The notes under the pieces were generated by a model that worked only from the letters and a program-made list of their open reading frames with translations, searched no databases and was not told where the DNA came from. Of a stretch of 28,154 nucleotides of DNA, positions 18,862-24,737 are shown one piece after another; positions within the stretch are counted from its first letter, which is position 1; every line of letters begins with the position of its first letter. The stretch is from CAYVUI01 sp964454745 (GTDB taxonomy: Bacteria; Planctomycetota; Phycisphaerae; Sedimentisphaerales; Anaerohalosphaeraceae). The position numbers and the translations under genes are program-made. Location of the stretch: positions 1-28,154 of the forward strand of contig CAYVUI010000061.1 in assembly GCA_964454745.1 (NCBI GenBank). The letters run 5' to 3'.

Positions 18862-18890
18862 ATCTTCGCACTCCTGCCGCGTGCTGTCAA
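18862..18890 (-). promoter_or_regulatory. Candidate promoter of the secreted-protein operon
   Basis: On the minus strand a perfect TTGACA (18890-18885) is followed after 17 bases by GAAGAT (18867-18862), a weak -10. The start would lie near 18855, 39 bases before the ATG. The AT-richer GAATTAAT directly downstream makes the exact -10 uncertain. Confidence 0.5.
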
Positions 18891-18927
18891 GTAGAGGAGT
18901 GTTCAACAAGGGCTCGAGGGAATCGTT

Positions 18928-18954
18928 TTGGAATTGAGATGCGTGCGTTATAAA
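18928..18954 (+). promoter_or_regulatory. Candidate promoter for the small broken membrane-protein gene
   Basis: TTGGAA (18928-18933) and TATAAA (18949-18954), spacer 15 bases, lie about 50 bases upstream of the ATG at 19004, which has GGAGAA as ribosome binding site. The rest of 18,817-19,003 shows no gene. Confidence 0.4.
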
Positions 18955-19003
18955 ACATGGCCTTATATCGGCTCGCCAAACGTGAGTCATATGGAGAAGT
19001 CAT

Positions 19004-19233
19004 ATGCCGTGGATCATCAGTGAAGCAATCGCGCTTGTGGCCCTCGGCTTGTTTCCGCTGATCTGCGCCTATCTCGATCAGGACTGGTTCTGTGAATGGC
19101 GTATCACGCGGCGAAGCGTGGATTTATGGAGGGCGGTCCCTGACGCGTCTGTTTATTGGCGGAGCCTATCGTGGTTATCCTGCTCTTCGGCGCGATCAAC
19201 TTCTTCACCCGCTTGTTCGCAGAATCGAATTGA
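19004..19233 (+). pseudogene. Broken gene for a small two-helix membrane protein
   Basis: From the ATG at 19004 the first ~33 residues contain a hydrophobic helix (I-S-E-A-I-A-L-V-A-L-G-L-F-P-L-I) followed by C-A-Y-L-D-Q-D-W-F. A second hydrophobic stretch with a natural-looking end, E-P-I-V-V-I-L-L-F-G-A-I-N-F-F then T-R-L-F-A-E-S-N and TGA, appears in a different frame at 19162-19233. A middle piece, R-S-L-T-R-L-F-I-G-G, lies in the third frame. Two frameshifts would join them into one protein of roughly 75 residues. A promoter-like sequence and ribosome binding site upstream suggest it was once expressed. Sequencing error is the alternative. Nothing supportable lies between 19,234 and 19,346. 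Confidence 0.45.
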
Positions 19234-19346
19234 GCGCTGCCTTGTCTGAATTTGCACCATGTTACTCACATGCCCCGACCATATTGCGCAAAAAAGAACG
19301 CTATGGATTTTCGGCAACCTGCCCGTGGACGCGGAAGCCCCCGCCC

Positions 19347-20129
19347 TCAAAACCCCACCACGTCCATGGCGTTCTCTAGCGTCGCTTCCCTGGTCTCGAC
19401 GCGGATCTGGTGCGGATTCTCTGTGATGACGATCCGCTCGCACTTGGCCTTGATCGGCAGCTTGATGCGGTAGGGCTTGCAGCGAGAAAGAGCCTCGACG
19501 GCCTTGACCGCGCCCCGGTAGATCGCCTCGCGCGTCCGCGCGAAGGGATAGAGCTCCGCCGCCTCGCGGTGGATCCCTTTCTTCGTCGCCACGGTAACGA
19601 CGTCTTTTCCGAGGAACCGGCGGGTCTCGCGGTTGGACGCGGTGTCGCCGATCTGCATGATCACCGGGATGCCGAGGCTGCCGGCCTTCAGCGCGACCTG
19701 TCCGATCTCGCCCGTCTCCTTGCCGTTGTACCAGTAGCGCCGTTCGTCCGCGGAGGACTGGGTGTGGTAAAGCGTGCCGTCGGGGGTGCCGTGCATGGCG
19801 TGGAAGCCCAGGAGGACCGCACCGTTGATCGACTCGCTCAGCCCGTAACCGTGGCCGCGGTTGCGGCCGGTGACGTAGACGGCACCCTTCTCCATCAGGT
19901 GCGGGATGAAATTGTTGCCGCCGCCGTGGCTGTCGAGGACGACGATCCGGCCGGCACCGCCGTCTTCGAGTCCGCGGACCAGCGCGGCGATATCGCCCAT
20001 CATGTACTCGCACGCCTCGCGGTACAGCGTCGAGTTGCGGTCGCGGGTCTGGCCGAAATGCCACACCCCCGAGACGCCTTCGAGGTCGGTGTTGACCCAG
20101 ATATTCGGTTTCTTCTTCGTCTTCGCCAT
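19347..20129 (-). CDS. M55-family D-aminopeptidase (DppA-like)
   Basis: A 260-residue zinc peptidase of the DppA fold, whose relatives cleave D-Ala-D-Ala and similar peptides. Ligand positions known from B. subtilis DppA are recognisable: Asp15 and Glu17 in T-D-L-E-G-V-S-G-V, His68 in D-S-H-G-G-G-N-N, His110 in L-G-F-H-A-M-H-G and Glu141 in N-G-K-E-T-G-E-I-G. There is no signal peptide; the N-terminus is Lys-rich, so it is cytoplasmic. The ATG at 20129 has AGGAG eight bases upstream; an in-frame upstream ATG lacks this. It is divergent from a URO-D-like gene with facing promoters. No dipeptide transporter lies nearby, so the substrate (cell-wall peptide or other amide) stays open. Confidence 0.93.
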   Translation of the reverse strand: MAKTKKKPNIWVNTDLEGVSGVWHFGQTRDRNSTLYREACEYMMGDIAALVRGLEDGGAGRIVVLDSHGGGNNFIPHLMEKGAVYVTGRNRGHGYGLSESINGAVLLGFHAMHGTPDGTLYHTQSSADERRYWYNGKETGEIGQVALKAGSLGIPVIMQIGDTASNRETRRFLGKDVVTVATKKGIHREAAELYPFARTREAIYRGAVKAVEALSRCKPYRIKLPIKAKCERIVITENPHQIRVETREATLENAMDVVGF

Positions 20130-20206
20130 GGATAGCTCCTGCGTGCCGAGAGGATCGTGCGCCATCACCGACGCGACGGGGTTCCCCGTGCCGGGATGCC
20201 GACCTT

Positions 20207-20235
20207 ATCCTATTCCGCTGCCCGCCGAAGCGCAA
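20207..20235 (-). promoter_or_regulatory. Promoter of the M55 peptidase gene
   Basis: Minus-strand TTGCGC (20235-20230) and TAGGAT (20212-20207) are 17 bases apart. The start would be near 20200, about 70 bases before the ATG. Confidence 0.55.
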
Positions 20236-20264
20236 GGCCGGCGTGCTTCGCGGCAAGCGAAGGC

Positions 20265-20293
20265 TTGACAAGGGAGCCGCTCCCTCATATGTA
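20265..20293 (+). promoter_or_regulatory. Promoter of the URO-D-like gene
   Basis: A perfect TTGACA (20265-20270) is followed after 17 bases by TATGTA (20288-20293), which matches a -10 box only in its first half. The start would be near 20300, leaving a 90-base leader. A short inverted repeat fills most of the spacer, and the divergent promoter lies 30 bases away. Confidence 0.55.
20271..20285. repeat. Inverted repeat within the promoter spacer (operator candidate)
   Basis: AGGGAG-CCG-CTCCCT is a perfect dyad of 6-base arms around 3 bases, placed between the -35 and -10 boxes of the rightward promoter. That position would let a bound dimer block polymerase. The regulator is unknown. Confidence 0.55.
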
Positions 20294-20389
20294 CGCCAGT
20301 ATCGTTCTCCGCGGAATCCGTCTCGCGGTCGGCAGACCGACGGCGGTCCTGCCGGACCCCGACGTCCACCGATTGATAAAGGATCGATC

Positions 20390-21559
20390 ATGCTCACCGT
20401 GCCGACCAACGAGGGGAAACGCGCGGTCCACGAAGCCAACAAGGCGAAGGACCCGTTGCGCGTAACCCTGAACTGGGGCGTGAATCCGCGCATCATCTTG
20501 CTGGATCCGGCGCTCAACCCCGAGGGGATCACTTACGAGCAGATGCTCCACGACGCGGCGGTGGTGCCGGTGATTCTCTCGCGGTTTCAGGAATATGTCC
20601 CCATGACCCTGGGCCAGACCAGCGACAAGATCGCCGAGCTTCCCGAGCGCTGGTCGTTCTTCGTCGAGAACCAGAACATCTACGACGCGGCCTACTTCGG
20701 CGCGGAGGTGCTGTTCAAGCCGGGGCAGGTGCCGTGCAGCGAGCCCTTCATGACCATCGACGACGTGGACGACTTCCTCGCGCGCGACTTCTCCCAGCCG
20801 CTGGAGAACCCGTGGATCCGGAATCGCCTCGCCTTCTGGAAGGAGATCGAGAAGGCGGCGAAAGAATTCTCCTATCTCGGACGCAGGGGCGACATAGTGC
20901 CGTTCAACTGCTTCTTCGACGGACCGGTAACGGTGGCGACGAACCTCTTCGGCGAGGATATCTTCCTGTTGCTGGGCGAGGATCCCGAGAAGGCCGGGCG
21001 CCTCTTCGAACACATCACCCGCGCCTGCATCGTGCGCAACCGTGCTCTGGCCGACCTCGCCGGCGGGTGGAAGAAATCCTTCTGGGGCGACCTCGCCGAC
21101 GACTCGATCCAGCTCATCGGCACGGCCATGTACGAGGAGTACGTTCTGCCGGTGCACGAGCTCTGGTACAGCGAGATGTCCGATACCACGCCCGCGAGCC
21201 GAAAACGGAACATCCACCTCTGCGGCGACGCTACCCGCCACTTCCCGCTCATCGCCGAGAAACTCGGCGTGGTCGGCTTCGACACGGGCTTTCCGGTGGA
21301 CCATGGCGCGCTGCGCAAAGCCCTCGGCCCCGACATCCACATCAGTGGCGGGCCGCATGTGGGCCTGCTCCGCGACGGCACGCCCGGAGCCTGCTACGAG
21401 GAGACACGGCGGATTCTACAGTCGGGCGTGATGGAGGGGAAACGTTTCGGCTTGCGCGAGGGGAATAACCTGCCGCCGTGCGTGCCGCAGGAAAACCTTG
21501 CCGCCGTCTACGAGGCCTGCCTGGAATACGGCTGGTACCGGCAACCTGAACCGAAATAG
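20390..21559 (+). CDS. URO-D superfamily protein, probable corrinoid-type methyltransferase
   Basis: A 389-residue cytoplasmic protein of the uroporphyrinogen-decarboxylase fold, but not the heme enzyme: the N-terminal R-Q-A-G-R motif of HemE is absent. Instead it has His276 and Cys278 in I-H-L-C-G-D and a later Cys364 in L-P-P-C-V-P-Q-E-N. This is the His-x-Cys...Cys zinc pattern of MtaA/MtbA/CmuA-type methyltransferases, which move methyl groups from a corrinoid protein to a thiol or pterin. Two further blocks fit the family, I-S-G-G-P-H-V-G-L-L with R-D-G-T-P, and F-D-G-P-V-T-V-A-T-N. AAAGGA at 20378-20383 supports the ATG. No corrinoid-protein gene is adjacent, so the partner must be elsewhere. 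Assignment of Cys364 as a ligand is tentative. Confidence 0.85.
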   Translation: MLTVPTNEGKRAVHEANKAKDPLRVTLNWGVNPRIILLDPALNPEGITYEQMLHDAAVVPVILSRFQEYVPMTLGQTSDKIAELPERWSFFVENQNIYDAAYFGAEVLFKPGQVPCSEPFMTIDDVDDFLARDFSQPLENPWIRNRLAFWKEIEKAAKEFSYLGRRGDIVPFNCFFDGPVTVATNLFGEDIFLLLGEDPEKAGRLFEHITRACIVRNRALADLAGGWKKSFWGDLADDSIQLIGTAMYEEYVLPVHELWYSEMSDTTPASRKRNIHLCGDATRHFPLIAEKLGVVGFDTGFPVDHGALRKALGPDIHISGGPHVGLLRDGTPGACYEETRRILQSGVMEGKRFGLREGNNLPPCVPQENLAAVYEACLEYGWYRQPEPK

Positions 21560-21586
21560 GAAAGGGCCACCCCGAAACCGGCGCTG

Positions 21587-21874
21587 TCACCTCTTGGCAG
21601 ACGATTTTCCATAAGAAAGGATCGGGCCGCTCGGGCCCATCTCTTTGGCCACCTGCTGCAGCTTGGTCATGGCTTCGCTCGCGTGTGGCCCCAGGACCGA
21701 GCGCAGGTTGTCCGGTGTCGGGTCCAACCCTTCACTGCGGCAGAGCCAGCAGGCGAGCTTGAGACGAAGGGTGTTCAACTTGCCCTGGTCGGAAGAGGTA
21801 GCGTTGGGCAGGCCTTGCAGCTTGCGGATCGACTCGACGTAGTGCTGTACGTACGGTGGCATTACGCCGCTCAT
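21587..21874 (-). CDS. Hypothetical protein, 95 residues
   Basis: A small, mainly helical soluble protein without recognisable domain. It contains L-K-L-A-C-W-L-C-R-S-E-G, with two cysteines three apart, and ends in a basic tail (S-Y-G-K-S-S-A-K-R). There is no signal peptide or membrane segment. The ATG at 21874 is chosen; an ATG four codons later (21862) is equally possible, and a TTG at 21937 less so. It converges on the URO-D-like gene 27 bases away and is divergent from the esterase gene. Codon-level evidence that it is real is modest. Confidence 0.5.
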   Translation of the reverse strand: MSGVMPPYVQHYVESIRKLQGLPNATSSDQGKLNTLRLKLACWLCRSEGLDPTPDNLRSVLGPHASEAMTKLQQVAKEMGPSGPILSYGKSSAKR

Positions 21875-22008
21875 ACCACTATCCCCCGAGCCGTTCTCGC
21901 CGTTGGCATGGCATAATTTACCATACTTCCCGCGCAACGCTAGTCAATTTTGTTCGGGCGGGATCGAACCCGGCGGATTCAGCGGCGGTAAATTCATCGC
22001 AAAACGTA

Positions 22009-22039
22009 TTGACAACCCGCAGTGACCTATAGTGATAAA
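22009..22039 (+). promoter_or_regulatory. Candidate promoter of the esterase gene
   Basis: A perfect TTGACA (22009-22014) lies in an unusually AT-rich stretch. The -10 box is uncertain: TATAGT at 22028 is too close (13 bases) and GATAAA at 22034-22039 is 19 bases away. The leader to the ATG at 22089 would be about 45 bases. Confidence 0.5.
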
Positions 22040-22088
22040 TATCATTAATTACAAAGCACAGATTCTGCCGGGGAAAGGACCGAAGGTG

Positions 22089-23039
22089 ATGAAAAGGAAG
22101 TATTTGGTAATCGGTTACACGCTGGCGGCCTTTTTCCTCACCGAAGTCACGTGCTCGCCGGTTGCTACGCAGGCGACAGCGGCGGAGCGAAAAAGCAGAA
22201 GCAGGAAGCGCAAACGCAAAGCTATCGATCCGTTCAAAAAGCCCGAGGGCGGCTGGCCTGAGGATGCGCCCAAAGGCATTCAAAAAGGGGTCAAGGTCGA
22301 GGGGCTTGAAGAGATGCCCGCGGCGTTTTATCACTTGGCGGTGCCGCAAGAGTATACACCGGAAAACGAATATCCGCTCTTCATCGTGCTTCACGGCGGC
22401 CCAGGCGGTAATCCCGACTCGCTGCTGCACGTGCTGGGCAAGCCCCTGCTCGAACGCGGTGCCGTCGCGGTCTACCCGCAGGCGCTGCGCAATCAGCTCC
22501 TGGAGTGGAACTATCCGCAGGAGGCGGCTTACATGATCCTGATCATCCGCCAACTAGGCAAAACCTAGCATCTCGACCCGCGCCGCATCTATCTGATCGG
22601 TCATTCCATGGGCGGCGGCGGATCGTGGTGTCTGGGCGCGAATATGAACATGGTCTGGGCCGGCATCGGACCGATGTCCGGCTGGTACAAGCCCACCCCC
22701 GCGCCGGATCCGCAACGTTACCTGGGACTGCCGATCTTCTGTATCCACGGCGATCAGGACCGCGCGGTGCCGGTGCAGCTCTCGCGCATGGCGCAGAAAG
22801 AGCTGGCTCAACTGAAACATAAGGATTTCGAATACGTCGAACTCGCCGGGGTGGGCCACCCCATTTTCCTCAAAGTCGAGGGCATGGCAGCCTGCGGCAA
22901 GATGTTCGACTGGATGCTGGAGAAGAAGCGGAAGAAACCGGCTGATCTGGAGAGCGCCGAGAAGGAGTTGGCCACCTGGGGACGCCTCTACGGCTGGACT
23001 CCCGAAGGCGGCCTCGTCGGCAGCTACGTCAAGAAGTAA
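22089..23039 (+). pseudogene. Secreted alpha/beta-hydrolase (PHB-depolymerase/esterase type) with in-frame TAG
   Basis: One continuous frame of 317 codons from ATG 22089, with AAAGGA nine bases upstream, to TAA at 23037-23039. It is interrupted only by TAG at 22566-22568, codon 160. Before the TAG are a hydrophobic, possibly lipoprotein-like leader (F-L-T-E-V-T-C-S), a Lys/Arg-rich stretch and the oxyanion loop V-L-H-G-G-P-G-G. After it come D-P-R-R-I-Y-L-I-G-H-S-M-G-G-G with nucleophile Ser173, H-G-D-Q-D-R (Asp222 or Asp224) and G-V-G-H-P with His257, so the complete catalytic machinery is preserved on both sides. The TAG stands where a Tyr codon would be natural, as in K-T-Y-x-x-D-P-R-R-I-Y. 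A single C-to-G or T-to-G change would explain it. Recent pseudogene, read-through or sequencing error are the options. Confidence 0.8.
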
Positions 23040-23519
23040 TTGCACGCATACTGCTCCCCGAAGGTGAAAACGCTGGCGCGTTCGTGCGCGCCCCCTACGC
23101 TGCCTGCAGCAAGTTATTTGACAATCAGCCGGAGCGCCGGCTGTCGCCTGCGCGAAGCGGGAAGGAGGAAATGCCGCCATTCCGACAGAGGAATGACAAC
23201 GCAGACGGCATGTCGCCGACGAAGCCCGCGGGAGCCGTTGCGACAGGACGCTTCTTCGTTGCGACTTCGCACCGACCAGTCGGATCGCCGTGAACAACGT
23301 GCCGATTTCCTTGCAATCGTCTTCAGCGAAGAACGCAATTGGCGCAGACAATGGCGGGTTGCCTGCCCGGCACGGGCCGTGGCGCCTCGAATCCGCCACC
23401 ACGGCTCGGCCCGTTCGGCTCGCCCGGTTTTTCGGACAGAACCCAACTCGTCAAGGGCTGGCAATCCGCCCGCGAAGTCGGTATACTGTGACGAGTCAAC
23501 CGTTACCGGATAAACGCGC
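23040..23519. other. Intergenic region with a chain of small inverted repeats
   Basis: No supportable gene occurs in these 480 bases. Between 23126 and 23283 there are several perfect dyads: CAGCCGG/CCGGCTG around a 4-base loop (23126-23143); CATTCC/GGAATG around 6 bases (23178-23195), itself enclosed by ATGCCG/CGGCAT (23171-23211); the palindrome CCCGCGGG (23225-23232); and CCGAC/GTCGG around 2 bases (23272-23283). This spacing suggests a folded RNA or a dispersed non-coding repeat unit rather than random GC-rich DNA. No T tract follows any of them. Confidence 0.5.
23482..23487 (+). promoter_or_regulatory. Possible -10 box of the yhaO-yhaN operon
   Basis: TATACT lies 33 bases upstream of the yhaO ATG. 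The hexamer 17 bases further upstream (TGGCAA) is a poor -35 box, so confidence rests on the -10 box and position. Confidence 0.4.
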
Positions 23520-24737
23520 ATGGACGAGATCCGCTTCCTGCAGGCGAGTGACCTGCACCTGGGCGGACGGGCATGGCCCGGCTGCTTCGACCTTGACGGC
23601 GAGAAGGCGGCGTTGCGCGCGCGCGAGCTGCGCGAGGCGGTGGCGCGACTGGGCGAACTCGCGCGGACCGAGGACGTCGAGGTGGTGCTGATCCCGGGGG
23701 ACCTCTTCGACCGCGAGACGGTCGAGCCGGACCTGGTCAACCTCGTGGTCGACACCTTCGCGGCGCTGGCGCCCGTGCCGGTCTACATCGCCCCGGGCAA
23801 TCACGACCACTACAGCGCCACCAGTCCCTACCACCCGCGCGCGCGCCTGCACCGGCACCAGCCGCCTTGGCCGGAGAACGTGCACATCTTCAGCGAGCCG
23901 GAATTCGCCAGCGTGCCGCTGCCCGGACGGCCCGAGGTCAGCGTCACCGGCGCGGCGTTCCTGACGAACCAGCCGATCGCCCGTCGGCGCCTGGCCGAAC
24001 GGATCGCGCGTCCGGCGAGCGGGATTTCGATCCTGCTGCTGCATGGCGCGCGAGTGGAGTTCGTGCTCGAGGAGACGCAGAAGGTGACCTTCCCCTTCAC
24101 CGCGGGCGAGCTACTGGCGCAGGGGTTCAGCTATACCGCGCTGGGGCATTACCACCTGCGCTCCGAGATCAACGACGGCGCCGGGCGGCTGCGCGCAACC
24201 TACGGCGGACGCCCCTTCGCCGCGGAGCTGCAGCGCGATCCGACCGCGCCAGCGCCGGGGTGCCTCATCGGCAGCATCGGCCCGGACGGCGCGAGCGAAG
24301 TGGTCTGCCGGCCGCTCGACGCGCGGCAGGCGCTGGAGATCGACGTCGTCTGCGAGCGGATCGGCTCGCCCGAAGCGATGTGGCGGCAGGCCCGCGCGGC
24401 AATGCGCGCCGCCGGCGCGACCGCGGACGACCTGCTGCGCTTCAGCTTCACCGGTACGCGCGCGCCGGGCTTCGACCCGGATCCGGCACCCCCGGCGGAC
24501 CTCTGCTTCGCCATCGCCGCGAGCACGCGCCGGCTCCGCCCGGCGTTCGACCTGAACGCCCTTCTCGCCGCCGCCGAGAGCGAAGCCGCGCCGGTAGAGA
24601 GCCTCTTCGTCAGGCAACTGCACGCGCGCATCGTCGACGCCGAAAGCGACGCCGAGCGCCTGCCGCTGCAGGACGCGCTGGAATACGGCCTCTGCGCGCT
24701 GAAGGGCCTGCCGCTGGAGGTACGCGATGCGGATTGA
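23520..24737 (+). CDS. yhaO: Mre11/SbcD-like metallophosphoesterase (YhaO type)
   Basis: A 405-residue calcineurin-like phosphoesterase of the DNA-repair nuclease group. The five metal-binding blocks are in order: A-S-D-L-H-L-G (Asp11 and His13), P-G-D-L-F-D, P-G-N-H-D-H, L-L-L-H-G and L-G-H-Y-H. After about residue 270 comes a C-terminal region of the YhaO/Mre11 kind. It overlaps the next gene by 11 bases (24727-24737), and that gene encodes the matching ATPase, so the two form one complex comparable to SbcCD/Mre11-Rad50 and to B. subtilis YhaO-YhaN. The expected activity is Mn2+-dependent nuclease action on DNA ends or hairpins, inferred from family. All ligands appear intact. Confidence 0.92.
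   Translation: MDEIRFLQASDLHLGGRAWPGCFDLDGEKAALRARELREAVARLGELARTEDVEVVLIPGDLFDRETVEPDLVNLVVDTFAALAPVPVYIAPGNHDHYSATSPYHPRARLHRHQPPWPENVHIFSEPEFASVPLPGRPEVSVTGAAFLTNQPIARRRLAERIARPASGISILLLHGARVEFVLEETQKVTFPFTAGELLAQGFSYTALGHYHLRSEINDGAGRLRATYGGRPFAAELQRDPTAPAPGCLIGSIGPDGASEVVCRPLDARQALEIDVVCERIGSPEAMWRQARAAMRAAGATADDLLRFSFTGTRAPGFDPDPAPPADLCFAIAASTRRLRPAFDLNALLAAAESEAAPVESLFVRQLHARIVDAESDAERLPLQDALEYGLCALKGLPLEVRDAD

Noticed and set aside
20130..20168. Alternative earlier ATG for the M55 peptidase (13 extra residues)
   Set aside because: The ATG at 20129 has AGGAG at good spacing and leads directly into the family N-terminus; the earlier one has neither.
21955..21980. A tRNA T-arm-like sequence on the minus strand (core GGGTTCGATCCC)
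   Set aside because: The loop has six bases with only a four-pair stem, and no D-arm, anticodon arm or acceptor stem can be built from the flanking sequence.
23125..23316. Short leftward open frame of 63 codons in the gap before yhaO
   Set aside because: It has no ribosome binding site and covers the inverted-repeat cluster, so its coding look more likely reflects the repeat than a gene.
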